This document shows, piece after piece, positions 52,595-61,173 of a DNA stretch of 64,000 nt. Under the pieces are notes generated by a model. That model did not search any database. It was not told the origin of the DNA and worked only from the letters and a program-made list of their open reading frames with translations. Position 1 is the stretch's first letter. Each line of letters begins with the position of its first letter. Source of the DNA: Neisseria elongata subsp. elongata (GTDB taxonomy: Bacteria; Pseudomonadota; Gammaproteobacteria; Burkholderiales; Neisseriaceae). Both the position numbers and the translations under genes were made by a program. The stretch covers positions 1-64,000 of the forward strand of contig NZ_FOPS01000010.1 in assembly GCF_900113545.1 (NCBI RefSeq), written 5' to 3'.

Positions 52595-52630
52595 AAAAAA
52601 CGGCTGTCGATAACCGACAGCCGTTTTGCT
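52595..52630. terminator. Intrinsic terminator between convergent genes
   Basis: AAAACGGCTGTCG (52597-52609), 5-base loop, CGACAGCCGTTTT (52615-52627): a perfect 13-bp stem without DUS, flanked by A and T runs, so usable on both strands. Confidence 0.85.
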
Positions 52631-52647
52631 TCATTTGTCCAAATGGT

Positions 52648-52977
52648 TTAGAACCATGCTTTAATGGCGGCAGCCGTACCGGCAATACCGCCGATCAAGC
52701 CAACCGCACCTGCGGCAGTACCCATTGCACCATTGATTTGATCACGTTTGTTGGCGCGTTTCTCGCGTTCCAATGCCAATTCTTCGGAAACGTTTTGACG
52801 CTGACGTCTGTGTTGTTCCAGTTCCGCACGGGACAACTGGGCAGAAGCACGGTTACGGCCGGCTTTGATGGCAGCAGAATCATCACCTACAGCCAAATCG
52901 CCGACAGAGCTTCCCTGAGCGGCACAGCCGGTTACAATGATTGAAGTCAGAAGGATAAGCGCTAGTTTATTTTTCAT
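52648..52977 (-). CDS. Lipoprotein with glycine-zipper C-terminus
   Basis: The 109-residue product has lipobox VTGC with cysteine at 18, a charged helix with EELALEREKRANKRDQ and a Gly/Ala C-terminal zipper (GAMGTAAGAVGLIGGIAG). It is probably an envelope lipoprotein, unrecognised family. It is followed upstream by another small lipoprotein gene on the same strand. Confidence 0.65.
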   Translation of the reverse strand: MKNKLALILLTSIIVTGCAAQGSSVGDLAVGDDSAAIKAGRNRASAQLSRAELEQHRRQRQNVSEELALEREKRANKRDQINGAMGTAAGAVGLIGGIAGTAAAIKAWF

Positions 52978-53019
52978 AATAAATACCTGAAATACGAAAA
53001 AATCGAATAAATCTAAAGA

Positions 53020-53268
53020 TTAATGAAGGATATAGACTTTTCTGTTGCCATAAGCACGGTTGATGGCATCGGCCTCATCCATCATTTCTTCACGGCGCTC
53101 CCTACGACGCTCTGCACGCTCCGCACGCTCATCGTTCTGAACACGGCGCGAATCAGCCTGCATTGCGGCCTCTTGCTCCGGAGAAGGAATGAAACGCTGA
53201 CCGCCATAAGTAACGCAACCTGTCAGTGACAATAAAACAGCACATACCAAAACAGTCTGTTTGACCAT
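53020..53268 (-). CDS. Small lipoprotein with charged helix
   Basis: The 82-residue product has lipobox LTGC (cysteine at 18) and a strongly charged helix DERAERAERRRERREEMMDE. It may pair with the adjacent lipoprotein gene 42 bases downstream. Function unknown. Confidence 0.65.
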   Translation of the reverse strand: MVKQTVLVCAVLLSLTGCVTYGGQRFIPSPEQEAAMQADSRRVQNDERAERAERRRERREEMMDEADAINRAYGNRKVYILH

Positions 53269-53505
53269 AGTTTAAAACCTCACATTTAAAAAGCTTACAT
53301 TACCATTCTGCATTAAAGATTTGTAAATTTCAAATTTAAATAAAACATTAAAGCATGATGTTTAATAAAAATATTTAATTAACGCAGGGTATCGGATAGT
53401 ATTAAATAATTGAATATATTATTTTTTTAAACGTCTAAGTCCCTATTTATCCAATTTGACAGCGAAAAATAGACATACTGTTTTTACCTTCAAGTACAAC
53501 ACATA
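53269..53505. other. AT-rich intergenic region
   Basis: No gene is supported. The stretch is strongly AT-rich, rich in TTTAAAT and ATTAAA words, and lies upstream of the two lipoprotein genes, so it probably holds their promoter. No DUS occurs. Confidence 0.4.
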
Positions 53506-53509
53506 TAAC

Positions 53510-53548
53510 AACAGGGGAGCCGGCCATTATGCCGACTCCCCTGTTTGC
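53510..53548. terminator. Intrinsic terminator of the histidine-rich gene
   Basis: AACAGGGGAGCCGGC and GCCGACTCCCCTGTT form a stem with one mismatch about 25 bases past the gene end, followed by T residues on either strand. Confidence 0.7.
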
Positions 53549-53569
53549 CCGATGCTTTATCGGTCTGAA

Positions 53570-53908
53570 TTATGCAACGATTTCTACCGAGCCGTGGTCA
53601 TCGCAATGATCGCCGTGCTGGTGATGCAGACGGCCGTTGACCAAGTAATCGATATGGTCGCCGTGAGGGACAGCTTCATGTCCGCAACCTTCTCCGTGAA
53701 CATGGCCCGCACAGGTATCGAGCGGGATGCAGGCATCGGGGTTGGTTTCATTTACCGGCAGGGTGTGTTCGTCGTAATGGCCGTTGTGCTCATGGTGCAA
53801 ATGGCCGTCGTGCAGGTAGTCGATATGGCCGTCATGTTTGATGGCGGTATGACCGCAGCCGCTGCCGTGAACATGGGCGTGGTCGTGATGAATAGTGCAG
53901 TGTGTCAT
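53570..53908 (-). CDS. Histidine-rich metal-binding protein with internal duplication
   Basis: The 112-residue product starts at the ATG at 53908 (GAAGGAAGCATC upstream). It has two repeats: HVHGSGCGHTAIKHDGHIDY with LHDGHLHHEHNGHYDEH, and HVHGEGCGHEAVPHGDHIDY with LVNGRLHHQHGDHCDDH. Roughly a quarter of the residues are His, with Cys and Asp/Glu, so it should bind zinc, nickel or copper. No signal peptide is present, so it is probably cytosolic and may store metal. A Zur-box-like palindrome lies 120 bases upstream. Confidence 0.8.
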   Translation of the reverse strand: MTHCTIHHDHAHVHGSGCGHTAIKHDGHIDYLHDGHLHHEHNGHYDEHTLPVNETNPDACIPLDTCAGHVHGEGCGHEAVPHGDHIDYLVNGRLHHQHGDHCDDHGSVEIVA

Positions 53909-54006
53909 GATGCTTCCTTCGATTTGATTAAGGCCGGGTATGGTCTTGCCCGGTTTTAGGGAAACGCGATAATAGTCTCCCAAAACGGAAAAGTAAATAC
54001 CTAAGC

Positions 54007-54049
54007 ATATGTTTTTTATGAAAATTTTGTTATAGTATATCAACCGCTG
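54007..54049 (-). promoter_or_regulatory. Candidate promoter with Zur-box-like site
   Basis: TGTTATAGTATATCA at 54028-54042 matches the neisserial Zur consensus TGTTATDNHATAACA, as I remember it, except for one position. On the minus strand TTGATA (54038-54043), 17 bases, CATAAA (54015-54020) can serve as -35 and -10, so a bound regulator would cover the -35. This would make the histidine-rich gene zinc-controlled. The match rests on one site only. Confidence 0.4.
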
Positions 54050-54052
54050 CCA

Positions 54053-54553
54053 TTATTCTCCGATGGCCGCCTGCCCAAGTCCGACTTCATGCGGGTTGAG
54101 CCGTGCCCGCTCTTCCTGACCTAGCCCGATGGCTTTTCTCAGGCGGGTCATATAGGCGTTTACGTCCAATCCTCGGCCGTAACGTTGCGCTTCCCAAATG
54201 GTTTCGGCCAATGCTTCCATCATGTGGTGCTCCGCCCGCACCCAGTCGCCGTTATGGCGGGCGCACAGGGTTTGGTGGATGGTGCGGATCCCGGGCGGCT
54301 GGTCGATGGCGGCCTGTTCTTGTATCGAGAGGTGCAACGAAAGGTGGAGGAAGGGGTTTTCCCTGCCGCCTTCCGGTTTCCATTCCGCATCCAGATAGTC
54401 CTCGATGTTTTCCAGATAATCGGCATATTCCTGATGGGCTTCGAGAATCCGCAATGCTTTTTGCTGCAATGCATCCAATTGCAGCGGGGCAAACCGCTGC
54501 CGCCAAACGTCGGCGAAGAAGCGGCGCACATCGTGGGTGTTTACGTCATACAT
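54053..54553 (-). CDS. DUF1841 family protein
   Basis: From the ATG at 54553 the product has 166 residues and begins MYDVNTHDVRRFFADVWRQR. It continues with ENPFLHLSLHLSIQEQAAID and GIRTIHQ, which I recognise as the DUF1841 family of beta- and gammaproteobacteria. Many His residues lie in the middle part. Function unknown. Confidence 0.75.
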   Translation of the reverse strand: MYDVNTHDVRRFFADVWRQRFAPLQLDALQQKALRILEAHQEYADYLENIEDYLDAEWKPEGGRENPFLHLSLHLSIQEQAAIDQPPGIRTIHQTLCARHNGDWVRAEHHMMEALAETIWEAQRYGRGLDVNAYMTRLRKAIGLGQEERARLNPHEVGLGQAAIGE

Positions 54554-54642
54554 GGTTTGCTTTTCCGTAAAAAGAGGCCGTCTGAAAATGGTTTTGACCC
54601 GGCAAAACATTTTTCAGACGGCGTGTATCGTTATTCGACATT

Positions 54643-55101
54643 TCAGCGGAATCCGCCCTTGCCTTTTCCTTTGCCTTTGCGCTGCTGAGCCTGCATTTCC
54701 TGCATGGCTTTCATCTGCGCCTGACGGGCGTTCGGGTTGAACATCGACATTTCTTTAAAGGCTTTGTGCGCATCGGCTTCGGGGCAGTTATTGTTCGCCA
54801 TGCAGTAAATCATCACTGCATCTTTTTGCGCCTGGCCGCCGCTGTTGTACATGCGGCGCAGGTCGGCCGGATTGATGCGCCCGCTCTCGGGGTCGATGTT
54901 GAATGCTTTGAGGCGTTCGGTAAACTGGCGGCGTTGGCGTTTGATGACCCACACGGCCAAGAGTGCGATAACGGCAATGATGCCCAGTACGCTGAGCAAT
55001 GCCACCCACCATCTGACGCCGAACAGTATCAGGATACCGATGATGACGGCGGCGATAACCGAGATGCGGATGGCGGGTTGGATAAACATTTTCGGGTTCA
55101 T
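54643..55101 (-). CDS. Hypothetical membrane protein with a basic C-terminal tail
   Basis: The 152-residue product has two N-terminal hydrophobic helices (about residues 12-30 and 34-52), a soluble helical domain with DPESGRINPADLRRMYNSGG and a Lys/Gly-rich tail ending KGKGKGKGGF. AAGAGAC precedes the ATG. Function unknown. Confidence 0.6.
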   Translation of the reverse strand: MNPKMFIQPAIRISVIAAVIIGILILFGVRWWVALLSVLGIIAVIALLAVWVIKRQRRQFTERLKAFNIDPESGRINPADLRRMYNSGGQAQKDAVMIYCMANNNCPEADAHKAFKEMSMFNPNARQAQMKAMQEMQAQQRKGKGKGKGGFR

Positions 55102-55246
55102 GTCTGTCTCTTAAATTTGTGTTTGGTTCGAAGTGCGGATTGTAAACCGAATTAACCTTTTCGGCATCTTTTCAGACGGCCTCAACGGCAGGTTCACATA
55201 TTTCGATATTGCCGTACGGTTCGCTTCATTGACGGCAACGGAAACG

Positions 55247-56248
55247 CTAGACCGCCAAGCCGTAAACCATTTGGCGGAAGGCCGCCCAAGCATCGCCGTC
55301 CTCCGCGCCCTTTATCATCCGGTCGATACGGGCGCACTCCTGCAATGCACCGATCAGGCGGCTGACGGACAGCCGCTTGACGGCCAACGGGGCGAGTGTC
55401 TGTTTATCGCCCCACAGGCGCAGGCTGTTGCGCACAGACTGTACGCTCTGCCCCTGCTTGAGTACGGCGGCCAGCCTAATCAGGGTACGGATGTCTTCGG
55501 CCACCGCCCACAGCAGCAGCACGGGTTCCTCCCCTTCGGCCTCCAAGCCTTCCAGCAGATGCAAAGTCCGTACGGCATCGCCTTTCATCCAGGCCGACGC
55601 CAGTTGGAATACGTCAAACCGCGCCACATTCGCCACGGCCAGCTCGGCATCCGCCACGCTGATAATGCTGCCGCTCGGGTGCAGCAAAGCTAATTTGTCG
55701 ATTTCCTGTTTGGCCGCCAGCAGGTTGCCTTCCACCCGCTCGGCAAACAGTGTCAAGGCATCGGCCTCGATGTCTAATCCCGCGTTTTTCAGACGGCCTT
55801 TAATCCAAGCAGGCAGTGCGTTGCCTGAAACGGCTTTGGCTTCCAACACCAGGCCCTGCCGTGCCATCGCCGCAAACCATTTGGCCTGTGTCTGCGCCTT
55901 TTCCAGTTTGGGCAGCATGACGACGGTTACAGTATCGTCGGGCAGGTTTTCCGCCAGGCTCAGCAATGCCTCGCCGCCAGTTTTCCCCGGCTTGCCATTC
56001 GGAATATGAATCTCCATCAGCTTCAAGTCTGCAAACAAACCCATGCTGTTGGCAGATGCGAGCATTTCGTTCCAGTCGAAGGCGTTGTCCGCAGTGTACA
56101 CCTCACGGTTCAAATAGCCCTGTTGCTTGGCGGCGGCACGCAATTTGTCCAACGCTTCCACGCGCAACAGGTCTTCTTCGCCGTGGATGACGTAAAGCGG
56201 TTGCAACTTGTCGGCGGCGGATATGTGTTCGATGTTTTGGACGGCCAT
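55247..56248 (-). CDS. holA: DNA polymerase III delta subunit
   Basis: Opens the sliding clamp within the clamp loader. From the ATG at 56248 the product has 333 residues, starting MAVQNIEHISAADKLQPLYV; LYVIHGEEDLLRVEALDKLR, GLFADLKLMEIHIP, and the long C-terminal helical part with LEGLEAEGEEPVLLLWAVAEDIR are typical of HolA. A DUS in reverse (about 55789) encodes GRLKNAG. The longer upstream frame is not conserved. Confidence 0.92.
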   Translation of the reverse strand: MAVQNIEHISAADKLQPLYVIHGEEDLLRVEALDKLRAAAKQQGYLNREVYTADNAFDWNEMLASANSMGLFADLKLMEIHIPNGKPGKTGGEALLSLAENLPDDTVTVVMLPKLEKAQTQAKWFAAMARQGLVLEAKAVSGNALPAWIKGRLKNAGLDIEADALTLFAERVEGNLLAAKQEIDKLALLHPSGSIISVADAELAVANVARFDVFQLASAWMKGDAVRTLHLLEGLEAEGEEPVLLLWAVAEDIRTLIRLAAVLKQGQSVQSVRNSLRLWGDKQTLAPLAVKRLSVSRLIGALQECARIDRMIKGAEDGDAWAAFRQMVYGLAV

Positions 56249-56316
56249 GATGAAAAACCAGTTTGGGCGTTGGGTAAAACGATATGAAACCGCCGGAAAG
56301 CAATCCGGCGGCTGAT

Positions 56317-56529
56317 TTATTGGTCGACGGTAATTTTTTCCGATGCCTCGCGATCCAGTTTTTGCTGCAACGTATCGCACGGCGTTTCGCAATCGCACAT
56401 TTTCTTCATGCCCAGCGCGGTAATGCCGCCGCAACTGCCCTTAATCGAGCGTTTGGAAAAAATATAACCGACCGACATGCCCAATATAATCAATAAAAAC
56501 AGACCGAAAGTCAGAAGGATGGTACTCAT
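56317..56529 (-). CDS. nqrM: Na+-NQR maturation protein NqrM
   Basis: The 70-residue protein has an N-terminal membrane helix (ILLTFGLFLLIILGMSVGYIF) and the NqrM cysteine motif GSCGGITALGMKKMCDCETPCD near residues 32-53. NqrM delivers iron to the NqrD/NqrE site of the sodium-pumping NADH:quinone reductase. Its start overlaps the apbE stop by ATGA, so both maturation factors are translated together. Confidence 0.92.
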   Translation of the reverse strand: MSTILLTFGLFLLIILGMSVGYIFSKRSIKGSCGGITALGMKKMCDCETPCDTLQQKLDREASEKITVDQ

Positions 56530-57581
56530 GATTTATCCTTGTCGCGTAGCAGTTGTTTGAATGCGGAAGACATTTCCGTGCGGTAGCCGCTGCCGTCGCG
56601 GATAATCAAGAATACCGCCAAACCCTGCTGTTCGGCAAGCTGCAGGGCGCGCTGCTCGCCCAATACGAACAAGGCGGTGGAAAGGCCGTCAGCGGTGGTC
56701 GCGCTGTCGGCAATCACGCTGACGGAGGCGAGGTTGTGGCTGATAGGGACATGCTTTTGCGGGTCGATGATGTGCGACAACCGCCTGCCGTGCGCGTCGA
56801 CATGGAAATTGCGGTAGTCGCCCGAAGTGGCCAGCGAATGATTGGCCAGCGGAACGACGATTTGCGTATTGCCGCCTTGCAGGATTTGCGGCTGTTCGAT
56901 GCCGATTCGCCAAGTTTCGCCGCGTTCGTTCTTACCGCGCCCGCGCAATTCGCCGCCGATTTCCACCAAATAGTTTTCAATACCCAGGCCTTCCAGATGG
57001 ATGGCCAGTTTGTCCACGCCGAATCCTTTCGCAATCGAAGAAAGGTCGAGATATGTGCCGGCAACTTTTTTGGCCAGCGTCTGTTTTCCACTCACGCCGG
57101 CCAGGATGATTTTATCCGTACCGACCACGGCGGAAGCCTGCCGGATTTGTTCGTCCGTCGGTTCGAGGGTAACGGTTTTGTCAGGCCCGAAGCCCCACAG
57201 ATTTACCAACGGCCCGACGGTAACGTCCAACGCGCCTTGGGTGAGGCCGTTCAAACGGAAGGCTTCGGCGGTAACGAAGGCAAAATCAGCGGAAATTTCC
57301 ATCGGCTCGCCGACAGCCTGCAACTGATTGAAGCGGCTGATTTCGGACGACGGGTCGTAAGTGGACATTTGGCGGTTTACTTCAACCAGCAATTTGTCCA
57401 AATCGGCTTGCACCTGTTCGGGAGGCGGCAAATCTTTGAGGCCGTCTGAAAGATATTTGACGGTATAGGTCGTGCCCATGGTTTTGCCCTGCAAAACCAT
57501 GGCCTGCCGTTCGGCGGATGGGCCGCAGGCGGCAAGCAGGACGATGAAGAAGAATGAAAAGAAAAGACGGATGGAGGACAT
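56526..57581 (-). CDS. apbE: FAD:protein FMN transferase
   Basis: Attaches FMN covalently to NqrB and NqrC of Na+-NQR. From the ATG at 57581 the product has 351 residues with a lipoprotein signal (lipobox LAAC, cysteine at 19) and ApbE motifs GKTMGTTYTVKYL, DPSSEISRFNQL, DLSSIAKGFGVDKLA and the final THIIDP-like SHIIDPQKHVPISHNL. An in-frame DUS encodes SDGL near residue 43. The nqrA-F genes are not in the window; upstream is tRNA-Ser. Confidence 0.93.
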   Translation of the reverse strand: MSSIRLFFSFFFIVLLAACGPSAERQAMVLQGKTMGTTYTVKYLSDGLKDLPPPEQVQADLDKLLVEVNRQMSTYDPSSEISRFNQLQAVGEPMEISADFAFVTAEAFRLNGLTQGALDVTVGPLVNLWGFGPDKTVTLEPTDEQIRQASAVVGTDKIILAGVSGKQTLAKKVAGTYLDLSSIAKGFGVDKLAIHLEGLGIENYLVEIGGELRGRGKNERGETWRIGIEQPQILQGGNTQIVVPLANHSLATSGDYRNFHVDAHGRRLSHIIDPQKHVPISHNLASVSVIADSATTADGLSTALFVLGEQRALQLAEQQGLAVFLIIRDGSGYRTEMSSAFKQLLRDKDKS

Positions 57582-57606
57582 AAATCGAAATACGGCGGCA
57601 GGTAAA

Positions 57607-57637
57607 GCAAAACCCCTGAATAACTCAGGGGTTTTGC
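57607..57637 (-). terminator. Intrinsic terminator of tRNA-Ser
   Basis: GCAAAACCCCTGA and its inverse TCAGGGGTTTTGC form a perfect 13-bp stem with a 5-base loop, 7 bases after the tRNA end on the minus strand. Confidence 0.85.
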
Positions 57638-57643
57638 AAAGAT

Positions 57644-57736
57644 TGGCGGAGTAAGAGGGATTCGAACCCTCGATGCAGGTTGACCCCACATGCCTCCTTA
57701 GCAGGGAGGTGCCTTCAGCCTCTCAGCCATTACTCC
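57644..57736 (-). tRNA. tRNA-Ser (anticodon GCT)
   Basis: On the minus strand the 93 bases begin GGAGTAATGGCTGAGAGG, have the anticodon loop CTGCTAA (anticodon GCT) on a CCTCC/GGAGG stem, a long variable arm (GCATGTGGGGTCAACCTGC) typical of tRNA-Ser, the T arm GAGGGTTCGAATCCCTC, acceptor partner TTACTCC, discriminator G and encoded CCA. Confidence 0.94.
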
Positions 57737-57876
57737 GTGTTCAGAACCGCGGACTATACGGAATTTGCCCGCCGCTGTCAATCGCCGCAGCCGCTTTTTC
57801 AGACGGCCCGGATTTAAGCAAATGAAATGTTAAGGAATTAAGGCATTGTCAAATCGTCCGCATACGGCAAACCCGG

Positions 57877-58239
57877 CTAGCGGCTGATTTGTCCGCCGAT
57901 ATAGTAGCCGCCGCCTTCATAGGTTTGCCCTATGCTGCCGCTTTGGCCTTCCACGCGGTACACCTGTCTCGGCGGCGGATTGTGGCGCGGATAGCAGCGG
58001 CGGCGGTTGCCCCTGTCGTAATAACAGTCGTAACCGCCCTGATAGACGGAAGCCGGGGTGGCGTCGCCGTAAACGACGGTGGTGCCCGGCGGGGCATTGA
58101 TGGTCACGGTTTTGTTGATGGTGGTGCGGCTTTCCACGGGCAGGTCGATGACTGCATAACGGCCGTACGGCGTTTCGCTGTACACGCAGCCCGCCAACAG
58201 CAGGGCGGATACGGCGGCCAGATATTTGGTTTTCATCAT
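57877..58239 (-). CDS. Lipoprotein with Tyr/Arg/Pro-rich mature part
   Basis: The 120-residue product has lipobox LAGC (cysteine at 18). The mature part carries TVTINAPPGTTVVYG and a low-complexity segment YDCYYDRGNRRRCYPRHNPP, then GGGYYIGGQ. AGGAG lies six bases before the ATG. Likely outer-membrane lipoprotein, unrecognised family. Confidence 0.65.
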   Translation of the reverse strand: MMKTKYLAAVSALLLAGCVYSETPYGRYAVIDLPVESRTTINKTVTINAPPGTTVVYGDATPASVYQGGYDCYYDRGNRRRCYPRHNPPPRQVYRVEGQSGSIGQTYEGGGYYIGGQISR

Positions 58240-58283
58240 TTACTACTCCTTTTCAGACGGCCTTCCGGTGCCGTAACAAGGGG

Positions 58284-58865
58284 TTATCGCGGCAGACGGT
58301 AATGGCCGGTGATTTTGTAGCGTCGGAGGATGTTTTCTTCACGGGTCCCACGTCCGATGTTGTGCAGAATAAGCGGCTCTCCTCCCGCGCTTTTGCGGTC
58401 GGAAACGATGCCTATGTGGGTAAGGCCGCGACCCAAATCCCAGGTAACGATGTCGCCGGCCAGAAATTTTTCGTCATGGGTTTGATAGCCCTTGCGTTGG
58501 AAATAGGTGGCGATGTTGGGTACGCGGCGGTGGTCGATGTTGCGGTCGGGCTGGGTCAGACCCCATTTTTTCGGGTAGGCGGCAAAATTCTTGCTCATGT
58601 CTTCGTGTATCAATTGCTGCAAATCGATTTTCTGCCGCCGCAGCGAACGGACGACGACATCGGTACACACGCCTTTGTGCACGGGCACATCCCCCATCGG
58701 ATAGCCGATATTGCTGTAGGCGGGATCGTAGGCGGTGGTGCGGCCGATTTGCTGGCGCGCCTCCCACACCAGCTTTTGTGCCGAGACGGCATGCGCCTGG
58801 ACGGCAGCCATCGAAAGAGCCAGTGCGAATATCTTCATCCGTATCGCCCTACTTTTTGTCTTCAT
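58284..58865 (-). CDS. DUF1287 family secreted protein
   Basis: The 193-residue product has a signal peptide and the DUF1287 domain, an NlpC/P60-like fold: DPAYSNIGYPMGDVPVHKGVCTDVVVRSLR holds the catalytic cysteine, and GRGLTHIGIVSDRK the histidine. I keep the ATG at 58865 because GGAGG precedes it by 4 bases; the ATG at 58838 gives a shorter signal peptide. It may hydrolyse peptidoglycan or related amides. Confidence 0.82.
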   Translation of the reverse strand: MKTKSRAIRMKIFALALSMAAVQAHAVSAQKLVWEARQQIGRTTAYDPAYSNIGYPMGDVPVHKGVCTDVVVRSLRRQKIDLQQLIHEDMSKNFAAYPKKWGLTQPDRNIDHRRVPNIATYFQRKGYQTHDEKFLAGDIVTWDLGRGLTHIGIVSDRKSAGGEPLILHNIGRGTREENILRRYKITGHYRLPR

Positions 58866-58950
58866 TCCTCCTCCCCCTGCGCGGCCGTCCGTTTTTCAGA
58901 CGGCCTGAAAAACATTCGGAGCCGCCGTAAAGCCGGCAGCTCCGTTTTGT

Positions 58951-59571
58951 TTATTGACTCAACACGTCCACACCTTTGGGCGGCACAAATTTGAAATTGC
59001 CGCGCGATAAGTTGGGATGGGTGTTCACATTGCTGAATTTGATGCTGGTCTGATTGCCGAAACCGTCTTTCAGCTCCATGGCCGCCAGCGTGTCGCCCTT
59101 GAAGCCGATGCGGATGAACTGGTATCCGGCATTGTTTTTCTTCGGCGTGGCGAGCACATAATCAATGCCGTCGCCGAAGCCGTCTTCCTTCAGGCTGTAA
59201 CTGGAATCCAAAGCGTTTTTGTCCGACAGGATGGATGCGGGGCTGTCGCCGATGGCCTGCGACTGGTCGGATTTGGTTACCTGTTTCAAATCGACGTCGT
59301 ACAGCCAAATATGCTGGCCGTCGCCGACTATCGTTTGTTTGTAGGGCTTGCTGTATTCCCAGCGGAAGAGGCCGGGACGCATAATTTGGAACGTACCGCC
59401 GGAAGTTTGCGTTTTCTTTTTGTTTTTCACGGTTTGGCTGAACGAGCCGCTCAAGCCGTCGGCATCGGCATTGAATTTTTTCAAGGCATCGATTCCGCCC
59501 GCCTGCGCCGCGCCGATTGCCAGGCCCAACATAGCGGCAGCGAAGAATTTCGAATAAGTCGTCTGTTTCAT
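58951..59571 (-). CDS. lolA: Outer-membrane lipoprotein carrier protein
   Basis: Periplasmic chaperone that carries lipoproteins from LolCDE to LolB. From the ATG at 59571 the product has 206 residues with a signal peptide (MKQTTYSKFFAAAMLGLAIGAAQA, split by position) and LolA features: LSGSFSQTVKNKK, MRPGLFRWEYSKPYKQTIVGDGQHIWLYD (read in parts) and the C-terminal strand NFKFVPPKGVDVL. Spacer 59572-59808 contains one DUS and the promoter region of the next gene (TATAAT at about 59776). Confidence 0.93.
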   Translation of the reverse strand: MKQTTYSKFFAAAMLGLAIGAAQAGGIDALKKFNADADGLSGSFSQTVKNKKKTQTSGGTFQIMRPGLFRWEYSKPYKQTIVGDGQHIWLYDVDLKQVTKSDQSQAIGDSPASILSDKNALDSSYSLKEDGFGDGIDYVLATPKKNNAGYQFIRIGFKGDTLAAMELKDGFGNQTSIKFSNVNTHPNLSRGNFKFVPPKGVDVLSQ

Positions 59572-59808
59572 TAAACATTTCCTTACGGCTGGATTGCAAC
59601 AAAGCGGCAGTATAAAGCCTATCTTCAAACGGGCAAGTACTTCGGAACGGGTTTAATTTTTGTAAAGCCGTTAAGGATATGTATTGACTGCCGTTTTATT
59701 TTCAGACGGCCTCAAGCTTTGACAATTATTTAATTCCCCGCCCGGGCCAGATACGGCCTTGCGGGGGTTTGACCTTATAATAGCGGCTTTTCGCCGTCGG
59801 GAAACTTT

Positions 59809-60651
59809 ATGCACTCCCTTTATTCACTGCTCGAACAGGCACTTTTGTCCCGCGACCCGGAACAAAAATGCCGGCTGGTGCGCGAACTGGCCGAGTGTTC
59901 GGCACAACGCCCGCCTTTGGAGAAGAATGCCGCGCCGCCGTTGGATTTCCGCGAAGCCGGCCGGCCGGACAAACCCGCGCTGGTTCCGCCTTCAGCCGTT
60001 ACGCCGCGTAAAATGAATACGCCGGAAGGTTATGCCGCGATGCTGCACGCCATCTGCCACATCGAATTCAACGCCATCAACCTCGCGCTCGATGCGGCCT
60101 ACCGCTTCCGCCTGATGCCCGACGAATTTGTGTACGACTGGATACAGGTGGCTTGCGAAGAGGAATACCATTTCCGCCTGATGTCGAGCCGTCTGAAAGC
60201 CTTCGGTTATGCCTACGGCGATTTCGACGCGCACAACCACTTATGGGACATGGCCTACAAAACGGCTTTCGACCCCCTGCTGCGGATGGCGTTGGTACCC
60301 AGGGTGCTGGAAGCGCGCGGCTTGGACGTTACCCCCGGCATACGCGCCAAAGTGGCGCAACGCGGCGATACGGAAACATGCGGTGTTTTGGACATCATTT
60401 ACCGCGACGAAGTCGGCCATGTGAAAATCGGCAATTACTGGTATCAGCATTTGTGCCGCCAACGCAGCTTGGAACCGATGGCCTTGTTCCGCAACCTGTT
60501 GTCGCGTTACGACATGTTCGTATTTCGGGGATATGTGAATCTGGATGCGCGGGAGAAAGCCGGCTTCAGCCGGTTTGAACTGGAGCTGCTGCACGATTTC
60601 GAACAGAGCATGAAGACGGACAACCCGCCCGAAGGGAAACAGGCCGTCTGA
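59809..60651 (+). CDS. DUF455 family ferritin-like protein
   Basis: The 280-residue protein has a ferritin-like helical core: the di-iron type motifs HIEFNAINLALDAAYRF near residues 84-100, EEEYHFRLMSSRL near 119-131 and DEVGHVKIGNYWY near 200-212. These fit DUF455, related to MiaE-like oxygenases. The substrate is unknown. The gene ends GCC GTC TGA, with a DUS providing Ala-Val-stop. Confidence 0.85.
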   Translation: MHSLYSLLEQALLSRDPEQKCRLVRELAECSAQRPPLEKNAAPPLDFREAGRPDKPALVPPSAVTPRKMNTPEGYAAMLHAICHIEFNAINLALDAAYRFRLMPDEFVYDWIQVACEEEYHFRLMSSRLKAFGYAYGDFDAHNHLWDMAYKTAFDPLLRMALVPRVLEARGLDVTPGIRAKVAQRGDTETCGVLDIIYRDEVGHVKIGNYWYQHLCRQRSLEPMALFRNLLSRYDMFVFRGYVNLDAREKAGFSRFELELLHDFEQSMKTDNPPEGKQAV

Positions 60652-60675
60652 AAAAACACGGCGGAACGGATGGGA

Positions 60676-60930
60676 TTAGCGGGTACGGTCGAAATAATGA
60701 CGGCATTTCGCGCCGCAACGTTCGAACAACTTGCGGCAGAAAGGCAGCAGCGGCGAAGCAAACAATACCGATGCCGCCAAAGCAACCGTTATCACGACTG
60801 CCTGCGGCTTGGCAAACACAGTAAACCGGAACACCTGCTCGGCAATATAATTGATGGCACAGGTAAACAGCACGATATAAATCAGCCCGACAGCGGCCAG
60901 CAGCATCGGACAGAGGACAGAGCGTTTCAT
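60676..60930 (-). CDS. Hypothetical two-helix membrane protein
   Basis: The 84-residue product has two hydrophobic helices (about residues 9-31 and 42-62) and a basic C-terminus with cysteines (FCRKLFERCGAKCRHYF). A promoter on the minus strand is likely at 60960-60987: TTTACT, 16 bases, TATAAT. No good Shine-Dalgarno is present. Confidence 0.5.
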   Translation of the reverse strand: MKRSVLCPMLLAAVGLIYIVLFTCAINYIAEQVFRFTVFAKPQAVVITVALAASVLFASPLLPFCRKLFERCGAKCRHYFDRTR

Positions 60931-60959
60931 AGTCCAAAACCAAACACAGCGAAGGCGTT

Positions 60960-60987
60960 ATTATAGGCAGCCGAACCGCCAAGTAAA
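60960..60987 (-). promoter_or_regulatory. Candidate promoter of the two-helix membrane protein gene
   Basis: On the minus strand TTTACT (60982-60987), 16 bases, TATAAT (60960-60965), about 30 bases before the ATG at 60930. Confidence 0.45.
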
Positions 60988-61173
60988 GCAATGGCGGCAT
61001 TAAATCGGGTAAAGATTAACGGCATATCACGCCGACAAACGGTAAATTATTATCATATCGAACAGACCGCCGCCCCCGCATGCAAAAGGCCGTCTGAAAC
61101 ACCGTCCCGCTTTCAGACGGCCTCCAAAGCATTTTACCCGACACGGGCGGTTTCAAACCAACGGAAACACACC

